NCBI RefSeq assembly: GCF_900601905.1
Contig: NZ_UWFA01000289.1
Location: 124,001 to 188,000 of the forward strand
Source: Pseudomonas viridiflava
Lineage (GTDB): Bacteria > Pseudomonadota > Gammaproteobacteria > Pseudomonadales > Pseudomonadaceae
Direction: 5' to 3'
DNA length: 64,000 nt
The position numbers and the translations under genes are program-made. Position 1 is the stretch's first letter. Each line of letters opens with the position of its first letter. This document shows, in pieces, positions 10,777-18,776 of the stretch. The notes beneath the pieces were generated by a model. The model saw only the letters and a program-made list of their open reading frames with translations. It did no database searches and was not told where the DNA came from.

Positions 10777-12015
10777 ATGGGTCTCCCTCCGTTCAATCGC
10801 CCGGACTTGCCGCGTCATCATCGTTGTGCAGCAGATTTATGCCATCCGATGCCGACGATTGAATCCGACGGCACCAACTCGCTGGTCATGGAGATGTTTA
10901 CGGCCCAGCGGCAGATGGTGTGTCTGGCGGTCGTCGAGGGCCAACGCCCAATCGGGCTGATCAACCGCAATATCTTCATGTCGCAGATGAGCAAGCCGTT
11001 TCATCGCGAGCTCTACGACCGTAAAAGCTGCATCGCTTTCATGGACAAGGATCCGCTGATTGTCGACGCCGCCATGAGCGTCGAAGCGCTGACCTTCAAG
11101 ACCGTGGAGTTTGGCGAGAAGGCGATGGCGGACGGCTTCATCGTGACCCGTGAAGGCGCGTTCATCGGGCTGGGCAGTGGGCTTGAGCTGATGGGCGTTG
11201 TGGCAGCCATGCAGGCGGAGAAGAACCGGCAGACGATGCAGAGCATTGAATATGCCAGTGTCATCCAGCGCGCCATGCTCCGCGCATCCCGTGACACCCT
11301 GACGGCCACGCTGCCTGACGCGGTGTTGCTGTGGGAGCCACGAGACGTGGTGGGTGGCGACTTCTATCACTTCATCACCCAGGACGATGGCTGGTTTGGT
11401 GCCGTGGCCGATTGCACCGGTCACGGTGTGCCTGGGGCGTTCATGACGTTGATCGCATCGTCCTCGCTCACTCAGGCGCTGGCGCAGATCGGCCCCCGTG
11501 ACCCCGCTGCGTTGTTGTCAGCCGTCAATCGCAGCGTCAAGAGCCTGCTCGGCCAGGTCAAAGGCGTGGACGAAACGCCCGAATCCGACGACGGCCTGGA
11601 TGCTGCGTTTTTCTGGTATGACGCGGCGCGTGCCGAGCTGGTCTATGCCGGAGCGCGGGTCGCGCTGCACGTGCTGCAACCTGATGATCAGCAATTTACC
11701 AGCCTGGCCGGGCAGCGGATGGGCGTTGGTTATGTCGACAGCGATGAAGACTACCAATGGACGCAAAGTACCCTGGTTCTGCAGTCCGGCAGCGTGCTGT
11801 TCATTACCACCGACGGCCTGACCGATCAGATCGGCGGCCCGCGGAACATCGCTTTCGGCAAGCGCCGCGCCTGCGAGTTGATCCTTGAACACCGCCACCA
11901 GCCCACCAGCCAGATTTGCGCGGCGCTGCTCGGTGCCCTTGGAGACTGGCAGGGTGAGCAGCCGCGCCGCGATGATCTGACTTTCTTTTGTGCCCGCCTT
12001 CAGGACAAGCCATGA
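10777..12015 (+). CDS. CBS-type SpoIIE/PP2C protein phosphatase, SiaA-like
   Basis: The 412-residue protein has no membrane segment. Residues about 25-145 look like a pair of divergent CBS motifs (VVEGQRPIGLINRNIF; DGFIVTREGAFIGLGSG). A short helix leads to a PP2C/SpoIIE phosphatase with metal ligands in PRDVVGGDF (D190, D195), VADCTGHG (D212), TTDGLTD (D346, D350) and RRDDLTF (D399, D400). It heads a four-gene set with a kinase, a switch protein and a GGDEF cyclase, matching the SiaABCD order of P. aeruginosa. There SiaA is a membrane HAMP-PP2C protein that dephosphorylates SiaC; here sensing would be cytosolic. The start has GAAGG upstream. Its stop overlaps the next ATG (ATGA). Confidence 0.85.
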   Translation: MGLPPFNRPDLPRHHRCAADLCHPMPTIESDGTNSLVMEMFTAQRQMVCLAVVEGQRPIGLINRNIFMSQMSKPFHRELYDRKSCIAFMDKDPLIVDAAMSVEALTFKTVEFGEKAMADGFIVTREGAFIGLGSGLELMGVVAAMQAEKNRQTMQSIEYASVIQRAMLRASRDTLTATLPDAVLLWEPRDVVGGDFYHFITQDDGWFGAVADCTGHGVPGAFMTLIASSSLTQALAQIGPRDPAALLSAVNRSVKSLLGQVKGVDETPESDDGLDAAFFWYDAARAELVYAGARVALHVLQPDDQQFTSLAGQRMGVGYVDSDEDYQWTQSTLVLQSGSVLFITTDGLTDQIGGPRNIAFGKRRACELILEHRHQPTSQICAALLGALGDWQGEQPRRDDLTFFCARLQDKP

Positions 12016-12578
12016 ATAACTCGTCGACCTCCAGCCAGGATTACGCTTTCTTCGACCTGGCCCAGCAGCGCAACGTGATTTTCTATCACATGGGGTATTT
12101 CTCCCACAGCATCGTCGCGGCCATGGCCGAAATCGTGAAGTTGCAGCTGGAAGTTTCCGGTGTCGATAGCTCTCGGCGTCGCAAGTTGTTTTCGTCGTTC
12201 ATCGAGCTGTCGCAGAACATCATCCATTATTCGTCGGACTCTCTGGACCCCTCAATGCAAGAGCCCGCTGTGCGTCAGGGCGCGGTTTGCATCAGTGCTG
12301 ACGGCGAGAGGCACCTCATGCTCTGCGCCAACCCGATTGCCACCTGTGACGCCCAGCGTCTGCGAGACAAGCTTGAGCCGCTGGCGAACATGTCTCTGGA
12401 GGAAATCAAGCAAGCGTACAAGGTCTCCTTGCGCGCTGAGACGCCGGAGGGCAGCAAAGGCGCAGGCCTGGGGTTTCTGACCATGGCGCGTGACGCGAGT
12501 GCGCCGCTGGAGTTCGCTTTCCACCCGCGCGCGGACGATCCGGACACCACCCTGTTTTGCCTCAAAGCCACTATTTGA
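12012..12578 (+). CDS. siaB: SiaB family protein kinase (DUF6272)
   Basis: The 188-residue protein has features of a GHKL-type ATPase: an N-box-like FIELSQNIIHYS (E65, N69) and a glycine-rich GSKGAGLGFLTMARDA late in the chain. In P. aeruginosa SiaB phosphorylates SiaC and counteracts the SiaA phosphatase. Overlap of four bases with the phosphatase gene and the switch-protein gene 11 bases downstream support the same opposed pair here. Identification rests on motifs and context, not on a search. Confidence 0.8.
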   Translation: MNNSSTSSQDYAFFDLAQQRNVIFYHMGYFSHSIVAAMAEIVKLQLEVSGVDSSRRRKLFSSFIELSQNIIHYSSDSLDPSMQEPAVRQGAVCISADGERHLMLCANPIATCDAQRLRDKLEPLANMSLEEIKQAYKVSLRAETPEGSKGAGLGFLTMARDASAPLEFAFHPRADDPDTTLFCLKATI

Positions 12579-12589
12579 CCAGGAGCGAC

Positions 12590-12985
12590 GTGATCAAGAT
12601 GGACAATTTCTATATCGCAGCAACACCGACTTCGCCGGAAGTGGACTTTCGTTTCAGTGAGAATCTGCTGGTCATCAAAGGCGAGTCGTATCCCGAGAAC
12701 GCCGCCGCCTTCTATGCGCCGGTGGTTCAGCAACTGCGCGCCTATCTGGCGCAGTCCGACGCGTCGCTCATCACTGCCGATATCGCCTTGGCATACTTCA
12801 ACAGCTCCAGCACCAAAATGCTGTTCAGTCTGTTCGATGCGCTGGATGAGGCGGCGCAGTCGGGTGTCACGGTTCAGATGAACTGGTACCACGACGAAGA
12901 AGACGAGACGATTTTCGAATTTGGCGAAGAGTTGCAGGCTGACTTCAAGGCCATCCAGTTCACCGATCATCCGGTTTCTGCCTGA
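12590..12985 (+). CDS. siaC: SiaC family regulatory phosphoprotein (DUF1987)
   Basis: A small protein (131 residues from GTG, 128 from the in-frame ATG at 12599). It matches the DUF1987/SiaC family, with GESYPENAAAFY and a strand ending in LAYFNSSSTKML. In P. aeruginosa SiaC the equivalent NTSS stretch carries the phosphorylated Thr68; here the aligned residue is Ser69 (ATG numbering). Unphosphorylated SiaC binds and activates the SiaD cyclase. AGGAG lies four bases before the GTG and thirteen before the ATG; the GTG is listed, but the family alignment starts at the ATG. Confidence 0.82.
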   Translation: MIKMDNFYIAATPTSPEVDFRFSENLLVIKGESYPENAAAFYAPVVQQLRAYLAQSDASLITADIALAYFNSSSTKMLFSLFDALDEAAQSGVTVQMNWYHDEEDETIFEFGEELQADFKAIQFTDHPVSA

Positions 12986-12999
12986 CCTGGAGGAAGACC

Positions 13000-13764
13000 A
13001 TGCGCACTGCGGTTGTTTCCAAGGGTATTTCTACGGGTTTTGCCGCAGACAGCGTCCCGGACCTGTTCAAGAGCGAAAACGATGCGCTTGAGAGTGCCCG
13101 GGAAGCATTCGCGCTGGCTGACGCCGATCCGGCGGTCTACCGGCAGTCGCTGGGCGAGTTGATTACTCATTTCGAACGCCTGATGCGCGAAACCCGTCGC
13201 CTGATCGGCCGCAGTGATCGTGCCGAGCGGGAAATGAACACGCTGAACACACAGCTGCAGACCCTTGCGCAGCAGCTTGAATACCGTGCCACCCACGATC
13301 CGTTGACCGGCGCCCTGAATCGCGGCGCGGTGATTGATTGCTCGGTCCAGGCGCTGCGTGAGTCAGGTGCCGTGATGATCGTGCTGGACATCGATCATTT
13401 CAAACGCGTCAACGATCAGTTCGGCCACCCGGTAGGCGACGCCGTGATCAAGGGCATCGTGACGTGCTTGCGGCGTATCGTGGGCGATGCGGGGACCATC
13501 GGACGGGTTGGCGGCGAAGAGTTTACGGTGTTGATCCCTGGGGGCGCGCTGCAAGAGGGGCTTGCTCTTGCCGAAGCGATGCGTGGCGCCATCGCCGAGT
13601 ATGTTTTTCCGGCTCCTGTGGAGCGCTCGATCACCGCGAGCTTCGGCGTCAGCATCAGCGCGCCGGGCACCGATTTCGACACGGCCTATGGTCTGGCCGA
13701 CGCTGCGCTGTATTGCGCCAAGCGCGCAGGCCGCAATCGGGTGGAAGTGGCTGAAAGCCCGTAA
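13000..13764 (+). CDS. siaD: SiaD-like diguanylate cyclase (GGDEF)
   Basis: The 254-residue protein has a helical N-terminal stalk (about 25-95, ending TLNTQLQTLAQQLEYRATHD) and a GGDEF domain with DPLTGALNR, MIVLDIDHFKRVND and the active-site GGEEF (171-175). The stalk resembles the SiaC-binding region of SiaD. The product should make c-di-GMP from GTP. The usual RxxD inhibitory site, expected four residues before R169, reads G-D-A-G here, so feedback inhibition is probably weak or absent. GGAGG lies upstream of the ATG. It is the last gene of the cassette. Confidence 0.87.
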   Translation: MRTAVVSKGISTGFAADSVPDLFKSENDALESAREAFALADADPAVYRQSLGELITHFERLMRETRRLIGRSDRAEREMNTLNTQLQTLAQQLEYRATHDPLTGALNRGAVIDCSVQALRESGAVMIVLDIDHFKRVNDQFGHPVGDAVIKGIVTCLRRIVGDAGTIGRVGGEEFTVLIPGGALQEGLALAEAMRGAIAEYVFPAPVERSITASFGVSISAPGTDFDTAYGLADAALYCAKRAGRNRVEVAESP

Positions 13765-13815
13765 ACGCAGGACGCCGCTCGTAAAACTGATGGTAAAACA
13801 TCCAGCGGCTGGCTA

Positions 13816-13830
13816 GAATCCTGGCGCCTT
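13816..13830 (+). promoter_or_regulatory. Possible stable-RNA promoter remnant
   Basis: TAGAAT followed by GGCGCC resembles the -10 plus GC-rich discriminator of the two tRNA promoters in the window (TAATAT...GCGCC and TATGAT...GCGCC). No good -35 box is visible. It could mark a small RNA ending at the 13899-13942 terminator, or a vestige of a second tRNA-Lys unit. Confidence 0.3.
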
Positions 13831-13898
13831 CAGCGGCTTGAGCGGGCGGCCCGACCGACCGCATCAAGACCGAACACGACCCCGGTCGACATACTTAT

Positions 13899-13942
13899 AA
13901 AGCTGGAAGGCCCGTGATGAATGAGGATTTCCAGCTTTTTTT
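13899..13942 (+). terminator. Terminator before nadA (repeat copy B)
   Basis: The stem AAGCTGGAA / TTCCAGCTT precedes seven T. The left arm AAAGCTGGAAGGCCCGTGA matches copy A (10600 onward) at 18 of 19 positions. A 9-base piece of the tRNA-Lys 3' end (ACACGACCC) lies 25 bases before it. Confidence 0.85.
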
Positions 13943-14005
13943 GTGTCCGCTTTTCGGGTGTAAACTCGCCTTGTGCGCTATCGAGCGCTTTCAGGTCCAG
14001 CGAAC

Positions 14006-15064
14006 ATGACGCAAATTTCAGAACGCCTGTTGGTCCAGGCCCACCTTGATGCCAAGCAGCCCAAAGAGCTGAGTGTCGAGGAGCAGATGCATTACCGCAC
14101 TGCCATCGCCGCCGAGTTGAAGGCGCAGGATGCGGTGCTGGTCGCGCATTACTACTGTGATCCGGTCATTCAGGCGCTCGCCGAAGAGACCGGTGGTTGT
14201 GTGTCCGACTCTCTGGAGATGGCGCGTTTCAGCAACAACCATTCAGCCACAACCGTGTTGGTGGCGGGCGTGCGCTTCATGGGCGAAACCGCCAAGATTC
14301 TCAACCCTGAAAAACGCGTGCTGATGCCGACGCTCGAAGCGACCTGCTCGCTGGATCTGGGCTGTCCGGTCGACGAGTTCTCAGCGTTTTGCGATCAGCA
14401 TCCCGAGCGTACCGTAGTGGTCTATGCCAACACCTCTGCAGCGGTCAAGGCCCGGGCTGACTGGGTGGTGACCTCTGGCTGCGCGCTGGAGATCGTCGAG
14501 AGCCTGATGGACAACGGCGAGAAAATCATCTGGGCACCGGACAAGCACCTGGGTCGTTACATCCAGCGCGCCACCGGTGCGGACATGCTGCTCTGGGACG
14601 GCGCTTGCATCGTCCATGAAGAATTCAAGTCCAAGCAGCTTGAAGACATGAAGGCGTTGTACCCGGAGGCGGCCATTCTGGTGCACCCTGAGTCGCCTGA
14701 GTCGGTGATCGACCTGGCGGACGCGGTGGGCTCGACCAGTCAACTGATCGCAGCGGCGCAGAGAATGCCGAACAAGATGTTTATCGTGGCCACCGACCGG
14801 GGCATCTTCTACAAGATGCAGCAGTTGTGCCCGGACAAGATTTTCATCGAGGCGCCAACGGCGGGTAACGGCGCGGCGTGTCGCAGTTGCGCACATTGCC
14901 CGTGGATGGCAATGAACACCCTTGAGCGCACGCTGCAGTGCCTGCGCGAGGGCAGCAACGAGATCTTCGTCGACCCTGCCGTCATTCCTCACGCGGTCAG
15001 GCCCTTGCAGCGCATGCTGGACTTCACCCAGGCAGCGCGCTTGAAGCAGGCGGGGAATGCCTGA
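14006..15064 (+). CDS. nadA: Quinolinate synthase NadA
   Basis: The 352-residue enzyme condenses iminoaspartate with dihydroxyacetone phosphate to quinolinate in NAD synthesis. The [4Fe-4S]-ligand cysteines are in [16 protein letters not shown] and the CRSCAHCPW cluster near residue 290-300. Substrate contacts include AHYYCDP near residue 47. An upstream in-frame codon at 13973 would add 11 residues, but the family starts at the [13 protein letters not shown] sequence. It stands alone, between the cassette terminator and a REPIN. Confidence 0.96.
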   Translation: MTQISERLLVQAHLDAKQPKELSVEEQMHYRTAIAAELKAQDAVLVAHYYCDPVIQALAEETGGCVSDSLEMARFSNNHSATTVLVAGVRFMGETAKILNPEKRVLMPTLEATCSLDLGCPVDEFSAFCDQHPERTVVVYANTSAAVKARADWVVTSGCALEIVESLMDNGEKIIWAPDKHLGRYIQRATGADMLLWDGACIVHEEFKSKQLEDMKALYPEAAILVHPESPESVIDLADAVGSTSQLIAAAQRMPNKMFIVATDRGIFYKMQQLCPDKIFIEAPTAGNGAACRSCAHCPWMAMNTLERTLQCLREGSNEIFVDPAVIPHAVRPLQRMLDFTQAARLKQAGNA

Positions 15065-15094
15065 TTTGATGGGGCTGCTACAGATGATGGCGTT

Positions 15095-15185
15095 CGTTGG
15101 AGCGAGGCTTGCCCGCGAATCAGCCGCCTCGGTTTGCCTGACGGACCGCGTTATCCCCCTTCGCGGGCAAGCCTGGCTCCAACGG
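15095..15185. repeat. REPIN, GAGGCTTGCCCGCGAA family
   Basis: Two inverted REP arms, GTTGGAGCGAGGCTTGCCCG (15096-15115) and its near-complement ending GCCTGGCTCCAAC, enclose about 40 variable bases. It fills the gap between the convergent nadA and M48 protease genes. Similar elements lie at 18143, 31123 and 45541. Confidence 0.85.
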
Positions 15186-15199
15186 GATGATGCGCTCTT

Positions 15200-16630
15200 C
15201 TACATCATCCCCTTGACCATCCGCTCCTGCTCGATCAGATCCTTTTGACGGGCATCGATTCGCGAGGCCAGCTGGAAATTGTTGTTCGCCCGGCGTTTGG
15301 CAAAATCCAGCTGTTGAATCGCCTGCCTGAAATCACCCACCAGCGCAAAATACTCGGCACGGGCCTGGTGCAGGCCGATGGTATTGCCGTTCAGGCCGCG
15401 GGTTTCGGCCACCAGGTACCAGATATCCGGATCATCGGGACGACGCTTGAGTAACCCGTCGAGGGCTTTTTCCGCCTCGGCCGTGCGGTTCTGCTTGAGC
15501 AGCACGTCGACGCGTACCTGGTTGAGCGGGTAGTTGTCCTGAAATTGGCTCAGCATGCGGTCCACCCGCTGCTGTGCGTCGGCCAGACGGTTGTTGGTGA
15601 TGTCCAGGTCGATCTGCGTCAGGTTGTAAGTGATGTCGTTCGGTGAGCCGTCCAGCAAAGGCTTGAGGGTCTCACGTGCTTCATTGAGCTGACCCGCCTT
15701 GATTTGCGCAATCGCCAGGCCATAGCGAGCGGGTGCCGACTTGGGATTCTCGACCAGTTGAGCGCGGAAGCGTTTCGCGGCGATCCCTGGGGTTTCCTCG
15801 TAGATCAGCGCCACGCGGGCACGCATCAGTTGATAGCGCACGCTGTCTTCCTTGCCCCCAGGCTTGGCCTGTTCGGCGCGGTTGCGGGTGTCGGCGATTC
15901 GCGATTCGGTCACCGGGTGAGTCAGCAGAAACTCAGGGGGCTTGGCATCAAAGCGATACTGGCGCATCAGGCGTTCGAACATGGTTGGCATGTTGCGTGG
16001 GTCGTAACCGGCCTTTTCCAGATTGAGAATGCCTATGCGGTCAGCTTCTTGCTCGTTCTGACGGGAAAAGCGTCGTTGTTCCTGAATCGCAGCGGCCTGA
16101 GAGCCGGCAATCGCCGCGATGCCTGCATCACCGGCACCGGCTGCGGCCATGACGATCCCGGCCAGCATGGCGGCCAGCACCGGTACTTGCATGCGCTGCT
16201 GGGCCTCCACGCCACGGGCAAAGTGCCGTTGCGACAAGTGAGCCAGTTCGTGCGCCAGGACCGAGGCGTATTCGCCTTCGGTCTGGGCATTGAGGAACAG
16301 ACCGCCATTGACTCCGATAATCCCGCCTGGTGCCGCGAAGGCGTTGAGCTGTGGGCTATTGATCAGGATGAATTCCAGGCGCCGGTCGTTGACCTGACTG
16401 GTTTCGGCCAGGCGATACACCGACGTTTCGACATAATCCTTGAGCTGCGGGTCGGAGAGTTGCGGCACCTGACTGCGCAGCAGGCCCAGCCAGGCACGGC
16501 CAAGCTGGTATTCCTGCTCCGGAGAAACGATGGAAGAGCTGGCATCGCCAAGCGAGGGCAGGTCGTCGGCATGGCCTGGAACTGCGAGCAGGCAGGCGAG
16601 CGTCAGCAGGGTGGGGCGCAGAAAATTCAT
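15200..16630 (-). CDS. M48 family metalloprotease with TPR repeats (BepA-like)
   Basis: The 476-residue protein has a signal peptide (LLAVPGHADD), the zinc motif HELAH (HExxH) in VLAHELAHLSQRHFARG, and a downstream Glu in NEQEADRIG. The C-terminal third is made of tetratricopeptide repeats. This is the layout of E. coli BepA/YfgC, a periplasmic chaperone-protease that surveys outer-membrane protein assembly with the BAM complex. Its position near tusA is usual in Pseudomonas. It is transcribed divergently from tusA across a 149-base spacer. Confidence 0.9.
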   Translation of the reverse strand: MNFLRPTLLTLACLLAVPGHADDLPSLGDASSSIVSPEQEYQLGRAWLGLLRSQVPQLSDPQLKDYVETSVYRLAETSQVNDRRLEFILINSPQLNAFAAPGGIIGVNGGLFLNAQTEGEYASVLAHELAHLSQRHFARGVEAQQRMQVPVLAAMLAGIVMAAAGAGDAGIAAIAGSQAAAIQEQRRFSRQNEQEADRIGILNLEKAGYDPRNMPTMFERLMRQYRFDAKPPEFLLTHPVTESRIADTRNRAEQAKPGGKEDSVRYQLMRARVALIYEETPGIAAKRFRAQLVENPKSAPARYGLAIAQIKAGQLNEARETLKPLLDGSPNDITYNLTQIDLDITNNRLADAQQRVDRMLSQFQDNYPLNQVRVDVLLKQNRTAEAEKALDGLLKRRPDDPDIWYLVAETRGLNGNTIGLHQARAEYFALVGDFRQAIQQLDFAKRRANNNFQLASRIDARQKDLIEQERMVKGMM

Positions 16631-16779
16631 CCATGGAGCTCTGAGTTGGAGAACCCGTACTGTAGCTGGCTCAATGGCTTGCTGACCAGAGTGGGGTATT
16701 CTTTAAGGCCTTCCTGAAATATCGTGATGAACATTTTGCTATCAGCCTGCAATTCGATGTGCCTGCCCGGAGAGAAACG

Positions 16780-17031
16780 ATGTCTGACGCTGTAACGCGC
16801 CCCGAAACCTGTGACGCCGAAGTCGATGCCAGTGGGCTCAATTGTCCGCTGCCGTTGCTCAAGGCCAAGCTGGAGCTCAATCGCCTGAGCGCTGGGATGG
16901 TGCTCAAGGTCATCGCGACGGATGCCGGTTCCCAGCGCGACTTGCGCAGTTTCGCCAGGCTTGCTGGCCATGAACTGCTTCATGAACAGGTCGAGTCGGG
17001 TGTTTATACCTACTGGCTCCGCAAGGCTTGA
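16780..17031 (+). CDS. tusA: TusA family sulfurtransferase
   Basis: The 83-residue protein has the SirA/TusA fold with the persulfide cysteine in DASGLNCPLPLLKAK. It probably carries sulfur for tRNA or cofactor modification; which cysteine desulfurase feeds it cannot be told from here. A GTG/ATG region at 16759 is in frame, but GGAGAG sits nine bases before the ATG at 16780. A permease gene follows after 28 bases. Confidence 0.9.
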   Translation: MSDAVTRPETCDAEVDASGLNCPLPLLKAKLELNRLSAGMVLKVIATDAGSQRDLRSFARLAGHELLHEQVESGVYTYWLRKA

Positions 17032-17059
17032 AGTCTCTTTATTCGCAAAAGGATTTTTG

Positions 17060-18130
17060 ATGTTCAACGTGCTTCGCAACTGGGTGCAGCGCTACTTCTC
17101 GGATGAAGAAGCGGTGGTACTCGCCGTGTTGCTGTTCCTGGCGTTCACCGTTGTTCTGACCCTTGGCGGCATGCTGGCGCCGGTGCTGGCCGGGATGGTG
17201 CTGGCGTTTCTGCTCCACGGGCTGGTGAGCCTGCTCGAACGTTTTCGCGTGCCGGAAGGCGGCGCGGTCGGCCTGGTGTTCATGCTGTTCATGGGCGCCT
17301 TGCTGGTGTTCCTGTTAGTGCTGGTGCCGCTGCTCTGGCATCAACTGATCACGCTGTTCAACGAGCTGCCTGGCATGCTTGCCAAGTGGCAATCCCTGCT
17401 ACTGCTGTTGCCCGAACGCTACCCGCATCTGGTCTCCGATGAGCAGGTGTTGCATGCCATTGATGCCGCCAGGGGCGAAATCGGCAAGTTCGGTCAGTGG
17501 GCCCTGACGTTCTCGCTGTCGAGCCTGCCGTTGCTGGCCAATCTGATGATCTATCTGGTGCTGGTGCCGATTCTGGTGTTCTTCTTCCTCAAGGACCGCC
17601 GCATGATCGGCCGCTGGGTCAGCGGTTATCTGCCTCGCGAGCGCGCGTTGCTGACGCGCGTGGCTGAAGACATGAACCTGCAGATCGCCAATTACATCCG
17701 TGGCAAGGTCATCGAGATTTTCATCTGCGGCGGCGTGACCTACATCGGCTTCGTGGCGCTGGGTCTCAATTACGCCGCCTTGCTGGCGATGCTGGTGGGG
17801 ATTTCGGTGGTGGTGCCTTATGTCGGCGCCGTGGTGGTCACCGTGCCGGTGGCATTGATCGCCTTGTTCCAGTGGGGCTGGAGCGATCAGTTCATCTATC
17901 TGATGGTGGTCTACGGCATCATCCAGGCACTGGATGGCAACGTGCTTGTTCCGCTGCTGTTCTCGGAGGCGGTCAACCTGCACCCGGTGGCGATCATCTG
18001 CGCGGTGCTGCTGTTCGGCGGGCTGTGGGGCTTCTGGGGGATCTTCTTCGCGATTCCGCTGGCGACTCTGTTCAAGGCCGTGCTGGATGCGTGGCCGAGG
18101 CAGGAGCCGACCGTGGCGCCGCTGCTTTAA
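17060..18130 (+). CDS. AI-2E family transporter (PerM/YhhT type)
   Basis: The 356-residue inner-membrane protein has about eight hydrophobic helices, starting with EEAVVLAVLLFLAFTVVL, and a characteristic C-terminal ALDGNVLVPLLFSEAVNLHP motif. Family members have been linked to autoinducer-2 export, Na+/H+ exchange or unknown substrates, so no substrate is assigned. The ATG at 17060 follows AAAGGA. It is ordinarily next to tusA and the M48 protease. Confidence 0.88.
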   Translation: MFNVLRNWVQRYFSDEEAVVLAVLLFLAFTVVLTLGGMLAPVLAGMVLAFLLHGLVSLLERFRVPEGGAVGLVFMLFMGALLVFLLVLVPLLWHQLITLFNELPGMLAKWQSLLLLLPERYPHLVSDEQVLHAIDAARGEIGKFGQWALTFSLSSLPLLANLMIYLVLVPILVFFFLKDRRMIGRWVSGYLPRERALLTRVAEDMNLQIANYIRGKVIEIFICGGVTYIGFVALGLNYAALLAMLVGISVVVPYVGAVVVTVPVALIALFQWGWSDQFIYLMVVYGIIQALDGNVLVPLLFSEAVNLHPVAIICAVLLFGGLWGFWGIFFAIPLATLFKAVLDAWPRQEPTVAPLL

Positions 18131-18142
18131 GACTGCACTGTC

Positions 18143-18232
18143 CGTTGGCGCGAGGCTTGCCCACGAAAAACGATAACGCGGTGTATCTGTGTAACCGCGT
18201 CGACCCATTCGCGGGCAAGCCTCGCTCCAACA
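18143..18232. repeat. REPIN, GAGGCTTGCCCGCGAA family
   Basis: The left arm GTTGGCGCGAGGCTTGCCCA and the right arm TTCGCGGGCAAGCCTCGCTC flank about 40 bases, between the convergent permease and bcp genes. Confidence 0.8.
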
Positions 18233-18244
18233 GATCGTATTCCC

Positions 18245-18272
18245 CTGTAGGAGTGAGCTTGCTCGCAATGAC
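18245..18272. repeat. Single REP half-element
   Basis: CTGTAGGAGTGAGCTTGCTC (18245-18264) then GCAATGAC resembles one arm of a different REP family. It abuts the REPIN on its left. No partner arm is seen. Confidence 0.6.
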
Positions 18273-18292
18273 GATTGAAAGGCCCCAGAGAT

Positions 18293-18766
18293 TCAGGCCT
18301 TATTCAACGCCTGAGCCTTCTCCAGCACCGCAACCACATGCCCCGGCACCTTCAGGCCGCGCCATTCGTGACGCAGCACGCCTTCCTTGTCGATCAGGAA
18401 AGTGCTGCGATCCACGCCCAGGTATTCCTTGCCATACAGCTTCTTGAGTTTGATCACGTCGAACAGCTGGCAAAGCGCTTCGTCCTTGTCGGAAATCAGC
18501 TCGAACGGGAACGACTGCTTGGCCTTGAAGTTCTCGTGGGACTTGAGGCTGTCCCGCGACACACCGAACACCACGGTGTTGGCGGCCTGGAACTGTGCGT
18601 GATGATCGCGAAAGTCCTGGCCCTCGGTGGTGCAGCCAGGGGTGCTGTCCTTGGGGTAAAAATAAATCACCACTTGCTGGCCTTTCAACTCGGACAGGCT
18701 GATCGCCTGACCGCTAGTGGCCTGGACCTGAAAGTCGCCTACCGGTTGGTCTACTGCTACAGCCAT
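18293..18766 (-). CDS. bcp: Thioredoxin-dependent peroxiredoxin Bcp/PrxQ
   Basis: The 157-residue cytosolic peroxidase has the peroxidatic motif YPKDSTPGCTTEGQDFRD (Cys about 45) and lacks the cysteine five residues later that some PrxQ proteins use for resolving. It reduces hydrogen and lipid peroxides with thioredoxin. It lies ten bases downstream of the GcvR-like regulator gene and is probably co-transcribed with it. Confidence 0.94.
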   Translation of the reverse strand: MAVAVDQPVGDFQVQATSGQAISLSELKGQQVVIYFYPKDSTPGCTTEGQDFRDHHAQFQAANTVVFGVSRDSLKSHENFKAKQSFPFELISDKDEALCQLFDVIKLKKLYGKEYLGVDRSTFLIDKEGVLRHEWRGLKVPGHVVAVLEKAQALNKA

Positions 18767-18776
18767 GACGACATCC

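Noticed and set aside
15704..16717. 337-codon plus-strand frame opposite the M48 protease
   Set aside because: Antisense shadow of a gene with HELAH and TPR motifs.
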